Positions 54,792 through 62,569 of a stretch of 64,000 bases of DNA are shown in pieces. The notes beneath the pieces were generated by a model. The model was not told where the DNA came from and did no database searches. It saw nothing but the letters and a program-made list of their open reading frames with translations. How positions within the stretch are numbered: the stretch's first letter is position 1; the number at the start of each line of letters is the position of its first letter. This stretch comes from Rhizobium rhizogenes (GTDB taxonomy: Bacteria > Pseudomonadota > Alphaproteobacteria > Rhizobiales > Rhizobiaceae). A program made the translations under genes and the position numbers. The stretch covers positions 2,050,001 to 2,114,000 of the forward strand of contig NZ_CP019702.2 in assembly GCF_002005205.3 (NCBI RefSeq), in the 5' to 3' direction.

Positions 54792-54826
54792 CGGCGGTCA
54801 CCTGAGTATCACAGGTGACCGCCGTG
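54792..54826 (-). terminator. Strong hairpin between MFS and LysR genes
   Basis: Perfect 14-bp arms ACGGCGGTCACCTG / CAGGTGACCGCCGT enclose a 7-base loop, 26 bp after the MFS stop. In the minus direction it is followed by ATTCCG, a weak T-tract. It probably ends the MFS message and separates it from LysR, whose start lies just beyond. Confidence 0.7.
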
Positions 54827-54851
54827 TTGAAAAGCGTTGAACGCGAGGCTT

Positions 54852-56054
54852 TTAGCGGTGGCTCGGCAGTTTCGGCAGGAACACCGTGAGCAGGCCGAGC
54901 AGCGGCATGTAGGAGCAGATGCGATAGACGAATTCGATGCCTTCCTTATCCGCATAAACACCCAGAACCGCAGCGCCGATGCCGCCGAAACCGAAGGCGA
55001 AACCGAAGAACATGCCGGCGATGAGACCGACGCGGCCCGGCACCAGTTCCTGCGCGAACACGACGATGGCCGAGAAGGCGGAGGAGAACACGAAGCCGAT
55101 GACGACGACGAGAATGGCCGTCCAGAACAGGTTCGCATAGGGCAGCAGCAGCGCGAAGGGAATGACGCCGAGGATCGAGAACCAGATGACGACGCGTGAG
55201 CCGAAACGGTCGCCGATCGGGCCGCCGAAGAACACGCCCAGTGCCGAAGCGCCGAGGAAGAGGAACAGCAGAACCTGCGCGTCCTGAACACCAAGACCGA
55301 ACTTGTCGATGGTGTAGAAGGTGAAGTAGCTGGACAGGCTGGCGAGATAGGCATTCTTGGTGGCGGTCAGAACCACCAGCACCAGAAGCGTCATCATGAC
55401 AGTGCCACGCGCAAGGGGAAGCGTGCGGCTGGCCGGCGCCTTGCCGACCGTTGCACGGCGGTGGCGGGTGTACCAGACGCCAACCCAGGAAAGCACACCA
55501 AAACCGACGAGCGCGATCAGCGAGAACCAGCTGAGGCTCGTCTGGCCGAGCGGGATGACGATGAAGGCGGCGAGCAGCGGGCCGATGGCCGTGCCGGTAT
55601 TGCCACCCACCTGGAAGAAGGATTGCGCCAGACCATGACGGCCGCCGGATGCGAGACGCGCAACGCGGGAGGCTTCCGGATGGAAGATCGCCGAACCGAT
55701 GCCGATGAGGCAGGCGCCGATCACCAGAACCTCGAAACTATGGGCAAAAGCAAGCGTGATGAGGCCGGCGCAGGTGGACAGCATGGCGACGGGCAGGGAG
55801 AACGGCATGGGCCAGCGGTCCGTCACCATGCCGACAACCGGCTGCAGCAGCGAGGCGGTGACCTGAAAGGCGAAGGTAAGCAGGCCGATCTGCATGAAAT
55901 CGAGCGCGTAATTCGCCTTCAGCAGCGGATAAAGCGACGTCAGCAGCGATTGCATGATGTCGTTCAGCATGTGGCAGAAGCTGGCGGCTGCGATGATCGA
56001 AAACGCCGTGCGTTGCGGATTGAAGCTGTTGCCGGCGCTGGTAACAGTGGCCAT
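54852..56054 (-). CDS. MFS transporter, fosmidomycin-resistance (Fsr) type
   Basis: This 400-residue protein has 12 helices. It resembles Fsr-type exporters by NDIMQSLLTSLYPLLKANY at the N-terminus, GLLTFAFQVTASLLQPVVG, GIGSAIFHPEASRVAR and FFQVGGNTGTAIGPLLAA, a set typical of the fosmidomycin-resistance group. It probably exports a small toxic or metabolic compound. It is divergent from an AraC-type regulator 123 bp away, an arrangement also known for NimT/NimR-like pairs. The natural substrate is unknown. Confidence 0.9.
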   Translation of the reverse strand: MATVTSAGNSFNPQRTAFSIIAAASFCHMLNDIMQSLLTSLYPLLKANYALDFMQIGLLTFAFQVTASLLQPVVGMVTDRWPMPFSLPVAMLSTCAGLITLAFAHSFEVLVIGACLIGIGSAIFHPEASRVARLASGGRHGLAQSFFQVGGNTGTAIGPLLAAFIVIPLGQTSLSWFSLIALVGFGVLSWVGVWYTRHRRATVGKAPASRTLPLARGTVMMTLLVLVVLTATKNAYLASLSSYFTFYTIDKFGLGVQDAQVLLFLFLGASALGVFFGGPIGDRFGSRVVIWFSILGVIPFALLLPYANLFWTAILVVVIGFVFSSAFSAIVVFAQELVPGRVGLIAGMFFGFAFGFGGIGAAVLGVYADKEGIEFVYRICSYMPLLGLLTVFLPKLPSHR

Positions 56055-56177
56055 GATGAAGTCCTCTCGGGTTCCCGGCGGAAGACGGGAAACATGTCTT
56101 TATTTCTTCCCGCTTTTATTCATATTGTTTCTGGCCTGCATTTGTGTTCTGGACGATTTTCTTTGTGAGTGGGCCAA

Positions 56178-57032
56178 ATGGCAAAAATCAAATCGCGGCA
56201 GCCTTCAGGACTGACGCATGACGAGCATGAACGCAGTCTGAAATTGATCGACGGCACCAATGAGCCGGTGCTGGCGCTTTGCCGCGTTTACCCCACCGGG
56301 CACCGGACGCCGCCCCACAGCCATAGCCGCGTGCAGATCTGGTGCGCCCGTCAGGGTGTCGTGCTTGTCAGCACTGCGGATGGTCGCTGGATGATACCGC
56401 CCGGTCATGGGTTGCTCATACCCGCCGGGCTGCAACATGAGGCGGAAACCATCTCGACGGTGGAGATGCATTCGATCTACGTCCATCCGGACCTGTTTCA
56501 TGCGGGCGCACCGCGCGTGGTGGAAATAACCGATCTCGCCTCCAGCCTGATTTCGGAATTGCTGGGTGAAGAACACCAGCCGACGGCTTTTCACCGGCAG
56601 GGCCTTGTGCGGGCGCTGTTGCTGGACGAGGTCAACTGCCTGCCGGAAAGGCCGCTCGGACTGCCTTTTCCCGATAATCAGCGTCTGGCGGCGCTGTGCC
56701 GTGATTTCCTGAAAAAGCCGGTGGCGCGGGTGGAGATCGATGACTGGGCGGCGGCCATGGGCATCAGCCGCCGCTCGTTTACGCGGCTGTTCCGCAAGGA
56801 ACTGGGGTTGAGTTTCGTCACCTGGCGCCAGCAGGCCTGTATCTTCGCCTCGCTGCCGCGGCTGGCGGCGGGGGAAGCGGTGACCAATGTCGCGCTGGAT
56901 GCCGGTTATGAAAACATCCCGGCTTTCACCACCATGTTCCGGCGAATGCTGGGCAGTTCACCAAGGGCCTATCGGCAGGCGGCGCGGCAGCGCGGAGGAG
57001 CTTTTTCCGACTTGGAAGATATAGGAGACTAG
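56178..57032 (+). CDS. AraC family regulator with cupin domain
   Basis: The start at 56178 (MAKIKSRQPSGLTHDEHER) is preferred; a GTG three codons upstream is possible. In this 284-residue protein the N-terminal cupin domain has GHRTPPHSHSRVQIWCAR and MIPPGHGLLIPAGLQHEAE, with histidines that may bind a metal. The C-terminal AraC helix-turn-helix pair includes EIDDWAAAMGISRRSFTRLF and VTNVALDAGYENIPAFTTMFRR. It is divergent from the Fsr-type exporter and is the obvious regulator of that gene. Confidence 0.88.
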   Translation: MAKIKSRQPSGLTHDEHERSLKLIDGTNEPVLALCRVYPTGHRTPPHSHSRVQIWCARQGVVLVSTADGRWMIPPGHGLLIPAGLQHEAETISTVEMHSIYVHPDLFHAGAPRVVEITDLASSLISELLGEEHQPTAFHRQGLVRALLLDEVNCLPERPLGLPFPDNQRLAALCRDFLKKPVARVEIDDWAAAMGISRRSFTRLFRKELGLSFVTWRQQACIFASLPRLAAGEAVTNVALDAGYENIPAFTTMFRRMLGSSPRAYRQAARQRGGAFSDLEDIGD

Positions 57033-57042
57033 GCTTAACGCT

Positions 57043-57159
57043 CCTCATCCCTGTGCTTGTCACAGGGATCCAGCCAGCCCAAGTCTTTGGGCTGAAAGGA
57101 CTCTTCCCGCCGCGCAGACGCGCGTCGGCTGGATTCCTGTGACAAGCACAGGAATGAGG
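57043..57159. repeat. Three-stem palindromic repeat
   Basis: Outer arms at 57043-57075 and 57127-57159 are inverted copies with two mismatches in 33 bases. Each holds its own small palindrome (CCCTGTG...CACAGGG in the left arm; CCTGTG...CACAGG in the right). A middle stem CAGCCCAA / TTGGGCTG spans 57075-57094. It lies between two convergent AraC-type genes. The CACAGGAATG core is shared with the repeat at 44955-44987. Confidence 0.8.
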
Positions 57160-57221
57160 GGTGGAGATAGGACGCGTCGGCACTAGGCACGTTGCTACGG
57201 TAACGGCTGCGTCGGAATACC

Positions 57222-58112
57222 CTAAGCCGCAGTCGCGCGCATGTCGCGGCGGAAATCGGAAGGCGACATGCCTGATATCTGGCGAAACGCCTTGTTGAAG
57301 GCGCTGACGGAGCCGAAGCCGCTTTCCATGGCGATCTGCAGGATATTGTCCTTGCCGGTCATCAGCATCGCCTGCGCGCGGGAAAGCCGAAGCAGCGTCA
57401 GATATTTGATCAGCGTCATGCCGGTGGATTTGCGGAACAGGTTCATCGCATATTTCGGATGCAGCGAGGCGGCGCGGGCAATCTCCGTCGCGTCGATATC
57501 GTCGAGAAAATTGGCGGCGATGAAGTCGCACATGCGCACCACACCGATCGAGGGCGCCATGCCCTCGTCATCCTCCCTGCGTTTGCCATTGGCGGCGGAT
57601 GATATGACGGAGTAGGGTTCAAGGAACATCCGCTCGACCCTGAGCAGCAATTCCTCCACCGCGTGCTGGGCTTTTGCCTGTTCGCCCGAAGTGACGTAAC
57701 GGAACCAGCGGCCAAAATTCTCCGCATCCGCCCGGTCGGTCTCAGCGCTCACCATCGTAGCACCACCCATCAGCAGACTGGAGACGGTGGGGGGCAGCCG
57801 CATGCGGAAGAAGTGCACCAGTGGCAGATGTGCGCCGGCGTAAAAGGAATCGTCGGAGGAGTGGTCCATCTGGTGCGGCTGGCCACCCCAGAAGATGCAC
57901 ATCTGGCCGGCATCGAGCGAGAGCTCGTGATCGCCCATGCGATAATGCACCGATCCCGACATCACGTAATTCACTTCCACCTGCGCGTGCCAGTGGGGCC
58001 TGAGCATGATGGGCGGATGATTGTGAAAAAGCTGCAGCGTCGTCGGCATGCCTTCGATGCTGCTTGCACCCGGCTGGTAGAAGGCTCTTTCAGCAATCTT
58101 ACTTTCCGCCAA
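57222..58112 (-). CDS. AraC family regulator (MelR/RhaS-like)
   Basis: This 296-residue regulator has an N-terminal cupin sensor domain (LRPHWHAQVEVNYVMSGSVH, LDAGQMCIFWGGQPHQM) and a C-terminal AraC domain with IDATEIARAASLHPKYAMNLF and NILQIAMESGFGSVSAFNKAF. It resembles regulators of melibiose/rhamnose type systems. It is divergent from the CUT1 operon that starts at 58205, only 92 bp away. The short shared gap suggests it activates that operon when its sugar is present. Confidence 0.9.
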   Translation of the reverse strand: MAESKIAERAFYQPGASSIEGMPTTLQLFHNHPPIMLRPHWHAQVEVNYVMSGSVHYRMGDHELSLDAGQMCIFWGGQPHQMDHSSDDSFYAGAHLPLVHFFRMRLPPTVSSLLMGGATMVSAETDRADAENFGRWFRYVTSGEQAKAQHAVEELLLRVERMFLEPYSVISSAANGKRREDDEGMAPSIGVVRMCDFIAANFLDDIDATEIARAASLHPKYAMNLFRKSTGMTLIKYLTLLRLSRAQAMLMTGKDNILQIAMESGFGSVSAFNKAFRQISGMSPSDFRRDMRATAA

Positions 58113-58204
58113 ATCGATGTTCCCTTTTTACGAGACAGATTTCCTGCCGCCGCTAATGTGCCCATGTTCGCTGAAGAACGGCAATTGAAAAAGGGAGGTT
58201 TTCA

Positions 58205-59476
58205 ATGTGCTTGAAATTTCTTGGCGCGTCTACGGCCATGCTGCTTCTCGCAGCCCCGGCTTTCGCGCAAACAGAAACCGTCACCATCTGGAGCTGGAAC
58301 GTCGCGGCTTCCGCGCTGAAATCCACGGTAGAGGGCTTCAACAAGCAGAATCCGGATATCAAGATCGTCGTTGAAGACCTTGGAAACAATCAGGTTTTTG
58401 ACAAGACGCTGGCTGCCTGCGCAGCCGGGGGCGATGGTCTTCCTGATATCGTCACCATTGAAAATTTCGAGGCGGAACTGTTCTGGAGTCGTTTTCCCGA
58501 TTGTTTCGCCAATCTGACCGAGCTTGGCTATACGCCTGAGAAACAGGCGCTTTTCCCTGATTTCAAGCGCACGGAACTGGAGGTTGACGGCGTCGCCTAT
58601 GCGGTTCCGTGGGATTCCGGTCCGGTGGCGGTATTTTATCGCCGCGACTTCTATGAGAAGGCAGGCGTCGATCCGGCCACCATCAAAAGCTGGGATGATT
58701 TCATCGCCGCCGGCAAGAAGGTCATGGCCGCCAATCCCGGCACCGTCATGGCGCAGGCCGATTTTAACGGCGATAGCGAATGGTTTCGCATGATCGCCAA
58801 TGAGCAGGGATGCGGTTACTTTTCGACCGATGGCCAGAACATCACCATCAATCAGCCCGCCTGTGTCGCCACCCTTGAAAAGGTCAAGGAGATGAAAGAC
58901 GCCGGCATCATCACGGCGGCGATCTGGGATGAGAAAATCCAGGCCAATACGGCCGGCAAGGCCGCCAGCCAGATGTATGGCGCCTGGTATGAAGGTACGG
59001 TTCGTTCCGGCTCTCCTGATCTTTCCGGCAAATGGGGCGTCTATCTGATGCCGAGCCTGACGGCGGATGGTCCGCATGCGGCCAATCTCGGCGGTTCGTC
59101 GCTGGCGATCAGCTCGACGTCTCAGCACAAGGAGGCGGCGTGGAAATATATCGATTACGCGCTGACTACCAATGAAGGTCAGGTGACGATGCTGAAATCC
59201 TTCGGCCTCGTTCCCTCACTGCTGTCTGCCATCGACGATCCTTTCGTCAAGGAAAAGCAGGCCTATTGGGGCGGGCAGGCGGTGTGGACCGATATTCTGG
59301 CCACCCTGCCGAAGATCGTGCCGAGCCGCGGCACGGCGTTCCAGTCGGATGCGGATGCGATCTACAAGGCGACGCAGACGAAATATTTCGCCGGCGGGTA
59401 TCCCGATGCGAAAGCAGCGCTTGATGATGCGGCCAAGCAGATCGAAACGGCGACGGGGCTGCCCCTCGCGCAGTAA
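58205..59476 (+). CDS. CUT1-type ABC transporter substrate-binding protein
   Basis: This 423-residue secreted protein has signal cleavage after PAFA near residue 21 and a GGGAGG box before the start. SBP family 1 segments include WSWNVAASALKSTVEGFNKQ, PDIVTIENFEAELFWSRFPD and YAVPWDSGPVAVFYRRDF. Two permeases, an ATPase and a dehydrogenase/reductase fusion follow. A 259-bp gap with a RIME-like repeat separates it from the permease genes, so it may be expressed at a higher level than they are. Confidence 0.91.
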   Translation: MCLKFLGASTAMLLLAAPAFAQTETVTIWSWNVAASALKSTVEGFNKQNPDIKIVVEDLGNNQVFDKTLAACAAGGDGLPDIVTIENFEAELFWSRFPDCFANLTELGYTPEKQALFPDFKRTELEVDGVAYAVPWDSGPVAVFYRRDFYEKAGVDPATIKSWDDFIAAGKKVMAANPGTVMAQADFNGDSEWFRMIANEQGCGYFSTDGQNITINQPACVATLEKVKEMKDAGIITAAIWDEKIQANTAGKAASQMYGAWYEGTVRSGSPDLSGKWGVYLMPSLTADGPHAANLGGSSLAISSTSQHKEAAWKYIDYALTTNEGQVTMLKSFGLVPSLLSAIDDPFVKEKQAYWGGQAVWTDILATLPKIVPSRGTAFQSDADAIYKATQTKYFAGGYPDAKAALDDAAKQIETATGLPLAQ

Positions 59477-59509
59477 GCCGGCGGTTAGGACCGGGCGGGT
59501 GCCACAAGT

Positions 59510-59632
59510 TTCTTCTCCCCGAGGGGGAGAAGTCCGCGGCAGCGGGATGAGGGGGCGAGGGTAGCGATATCCGGTGAGCCAGCCCCCTCATCCGACCCTT
59601 CGGGCCACCTTCTCCCCCTCGGGGAGAAGAAA
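59510..59632. repeat. RIME-like palindromic repeat, copy 2
   Basis: Stems TTCTCCCCGAGGGGGAGAA (59512-59530) and CTTCTCCCCCTCGGGGAGAAG (59609-59629) flank CCGCGGCAGCGGGATGAGGG and a CATCCGACCCTTCGGGCC segment. It is the same element as at 15249-15372 in opposite orientation. It lies inside an operon, between the binding-protein and permease genes. Confidence 0.82.
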
Positions 59633-59735
59633 TAGGCCGCACCGTTTTCGCAATGGCATTTTCCCTGAAAAACGGGGCAGGCCTTTCTGAAGCTTTTCCA
59701 TTTATCCGGCCATCGTCCGGCATATGGAGGTCGTC

Positions 59736-60596
59736 ATGCCGTCCAGGAACAGGATCGCCTATGCGTTCCTTGCGCCCTATCTCCTGATTTTCGCCACCTT
59801 CTGGGTCTGGCCGATCATCAGCTCGTTCATGCTGTCGTTCCAGAACACGCGGATCAATCCGTGGCGGTTTGCGCCTTCCATGAACTGGGGGCGGCTGGTT
59901 TCCGATCCGGCCTTTTATAATGCGCTTTATAATACGCTGATCATTCTGGTCATTCAGGTGCCCGTGATGATCGCGCTCGCCACCGTCATGGCGGTGCTGT
60001 TGAATTCGCCGCTCCTGAAGGCGCGGCCGCTTTATCGTTTTGCCTTTTTTGCGCCTGTCGTCGTTGGCGAGGTGGCCTATGCGGCTGTCTTCCGGCTGAT
60101 GTTCAGCGCCGATTTCGGCATCATCAACAAGCTCATCACCTCCGTCGGGCTTTCGCCCATCTCGTGGTTCGACAATGCCAATGCGGCCATGGCGCTGGTC
60201 ATCATTGCCGTGACATGGCGCTGGGCGGGGTATAACGCCATCATCATTCTGGCCGGGCTGCAATCCATCCCCGGCGATGTCTATGAAGCGGCGACGCTGG
60301 ACAAGGTGAGCAAGCGCCAGCAGTTTTTTTATATCACCCTGCCGTTGCTTAAACCCATCATCCTGTTCTGCGTTGTCCTGTCGGTCATCGGCACCATGCA
60401 GCTGTTTGCAGAGCCATTTCTCATCACCAACAGGGGCGGGCCGGGCGGCGGCACGGAGACGCTGGGGCTGTTCCTTTATCGCCAGGGCTTCACCTCGCTC
60501 AATTTCGGTTATGCCTCGGCCATTGCCTACACCATGGCGGCGCTCGCCATCGCCATTTCACTCCTCAATCTCTGGGTCGGGAGGGAGCCGAAATGA
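59736..60596 (+). CDS. CUT1-type ABC transporter permease 1
   Basis: The start at 59736 (MPSRNRIAYAFLAPYLLIF) has a GGAGG box, giving 286 residues; an ATG 12 bases earlier overlaps the ribosome site. About six helices are seen, and the coupling loop is EAATLDKVSKRQQFFYITLP, a less standard form of the EAA motif (DG replaced by DK). The second permease overlaps its stop by 4 bp. Confidence 0.91.
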   Translation: MPSRNRIAYAFLAPYLLIFATFWVWPIISSFMLSFQNTRINPWRFAPSMNWGRLVSDPAFYNALYNTLIILVIQVPVMIALATVMAVLLNSPLLKARPLYRFAFFAPVVVGEVAYAAVFRLMFSADFGIINKLITSVGLSPISWFDNANAAMALVIIAVTWRWAGYNAIIILAGLQSIPGDVYEAATLDKVSKRQQFFYITLPLLKPIILFCVVLSVIGTMQLFAEPFLITNRGGPGGGTETLGLFLYRQGFTSLNFGYASAIAYTMAALAIAISLLNLWVGREPK

Positions 60597-61429
60597 GATC
60601 GAAATCGAGATCGCTTTTCTGGCAGAAGATCGCGCTGCATGCGGCGCTGACGCCGCTTGCCATCATCTGGCTGTTTCCGCTGTGGATGATGTTCGTGTTC
60701 TCGACCATGCCGGATTACGGCATTTTCAGCCCGGACATTGTTCTGGTGCCATCCACCAATTTCGTCGAGAATTTCAACAATCTGCAGGCGGATACCAATT
60801 TCCTCAGGGCCATGTTCATCTCGATCACCGTCGCCGTCATTTACACCGTGCTTTCGGTGTTGCTGACGTCGATGGCCGGCTGGGCGCTGGCGCGTTACCG
60901 TTTTGCCGGACGCGGGGTGGTGATCGCCATCATTCTCGGCACCATCACTTTGCCTTTTGCCGTCGTTGTCATTCCGCAATTCATCATGGTGGCGCGGGAG
61001 TTCAAGCTCGCCAACACCTGGGTGGCGCTGATCGTGCCGCCGCTGTTCAACTCGCTTGGCGTGCTGTTCATGCGGCAATCCTTCTCGATGATGCCGACCG
61101 AGCTTTTCGATGCGGCACGGGTGGAGGGCGTCAAGGAATGGCAGATCTTCCTGCGCATCGCCCTGCCGCTGGCGCGACCCACCATGGCGGCGCTGTCGAT
61201 CATTCTCTTCCTGGCCTCGTGGAACAATTACCTCTGGCCGCTTCTCATCAATTCCCGCCCAGGAATGATGACCGCACCCGTGGCGCTTGGCACCCTCATC
61301 GGGCTGACCAAAGTGTCATGGGGCGGCATCATGGCCGGCGCGGTGCTGCTCACCGCACCCATTCTCGTGGTTTTCGTGGCTTTGCAGCGTCACTTCATCG
61401 CCGGCATTTCCGCCGGGGCAGTCAAGTAA
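60593..61429 (+). CDS. CUT1-type ABC transporter permease 2
   Basis: This 278-residue inner-membrane protein has about six helices, the coupling loop DAARVEGVKEWQIFLRIALP and the C-terminus FIAGISAGAVK. It starts by ATGA overlap with permease 1 and lies 9 bp before the ATPase gene, forming a coupled membrane-subunit pair. Confidence 0.92.
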   Translation: MRSKSRSLFWQKIALHAALTPLAIIWLFPLWMMFVFSTMPDYGIFSPDIVLVPSTNFVENFNNLQADTNFLRAMFISITVAVIYTVLSVLLTSMAGWALARYRFAGRGVVIAIILGTITLPFAVVVIPQFIMVAREFKLANTWVALIVPPLFNSLGVLFMRQSFSMMPTELFDAARVEGVKEWQIFLRIALPLARPTMAALSIILFLASWNNYLWPLLINSRPGMMTAPVALGTLIGLTKVSWGGIMAGAVLLTAPILVVFVALQRHFIAGISAGAVK

Positions 61430-61438
61430 GGGGGCCGC

Positions 61439-62524
61439 ATGGCGGAACTTTCGCTCAACAACGTGGTCAAGCGTTACGGCGCGCTGGAAGTGATCCATGG
61501 CGCAAATCTGGAGGTAAAGGACGGGGAGTTCGTCGTTTTCGTCGGCCCCTCCGGCTGCGGCAAGTCCACGCTTCTCAGAATGATCGCCGGGCTGGAAGAT
61601 ATTTCCGGTGGCGATATCGTGATCGGCGGCAGAACGGTCAGCGACGCCGATCCGGCAGATCGCGGCATTGCAATGGTGTTCCAGTCCTATGCGCTTTATC
61701 CGCATATGACGGTGGCCGAAAACCTCTCCTTTGGCCTTAGAATGAACGGTAACCCCAAGGCCGATACGCAAAAGCGGGTCAACCGCGCCGCCGAAATTCT
61801 GCAGATCAACGAGTTGATGCAGCGCCGTCCGAAGCAGCTGTCCGGCGGCCAGCGCCAGCGCGTCGCCATCGGCCGCGCCATCGTGCGCGAACCGCAGGTA
61901 TTCCTGTTCGACGAGCCGCTGTCCAATCTCGATGCGGAGTTGCGGGTGCAGATGCGCGTGGAAATCTCCCGCCTGCACAAGCAGCTCGGCACCACGATGA
62001 TCTATGTGACGCATGACCAGACCGAGGCGATGACGCTCGCCGACAAGATCGTCGTGCTGCGGGCGGGCAATATCGAGCAGGTCGGCGCGCCGCTCGATCT
62101 CTATGACGATCCCGCCAACCGCTTCGTTGCCGGTTTCGTCGGTTCGCCGAAGATGAATTTTCTCGACGCCACCATCATCGGCAGCGGCGCCGACAGCATC
62201 ACGCTCGCTCTCGACAGCGATCCTGCGGTGCGGCTGACTTTGCCGATAAAGGAACGCGTCAACGAGGGGGCCAAGGTCTCGCTTGGCATCCGGCCGGAGC
62301 ATTTTGCCGATGCGGGCGGGGGCGATGCCGATCTCACCGTGCATGTCGATGTCGCCGAACATCTCGGCAATACCAGCTATGTCTATGCCCGAACCGAAGG
62401 CGGCGAGCAGCTGATCATCGAACGGCCGGAATCGCGCGATGTCGGCAATCGCGACCGGCTGACGGTCGGCCTTTCCGCCCGCCGGGCTTTCCTTTTCGAC
62501 GGCAAGGGCGAACGCCTGCGCTGA
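61439..62524 (+). CDS. CUT1-type ABC transporter ATPase (MalK/UgpC type)
   Basis: This 361-residue ATPase has Walker [10 protein letters not shown], signature [14 protein letters not shown], Walker [14 protein letters not shown] and H-loop YVTHDQTEAMTL, and a C-terminal TOBE region with LGIRPEHFAD. It completes the importer that starts at 58205. The last gene of the operon follows after 45 bp. Confidence 0.94.
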   Translation: MAELSLNNVVKRYGALEVIHGANLEVKDGEFVVFVGPSGCGKSTLLRMIAGLEDISGGDIVIGGRTVSDADPADRGIAMVFQSYALYPHMTVAENLSFGLRMNGNPKADTQKRVNRAAEILQINELMQRRPKQLSGGQRQRVAIGRAIVREPQVFLFDEPLSNLDAELRVQMRVEISRLHKQLGTTMIYVTHDQTEAMTLADKIVVLRAGNIEQVGAPLDLYDDPANRFVAGFVGSPKMNFLDATIIGSGADSITLALDSDPAVRLTLPIKERVNEGAKVSLGIRPEHFADAGGGDADLTVHVDVAEHLGNTSYVYARTEGGEQLIIERPESRDVGNRDRLTVGLSARRAFLFDGKGERLR

Positions 62525-62569
62525 ACCCTTTCCCAAGCACCCAAGACTGATATGAAAGACGAGGATTTC

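Noticed and set aside
60373..61740. 455-codon plus-strand open frame in another phase
   Set aside because: Overlaps permease 1, permease 2 and the ATPase, all with strong family motifs; the alternate frame has none.
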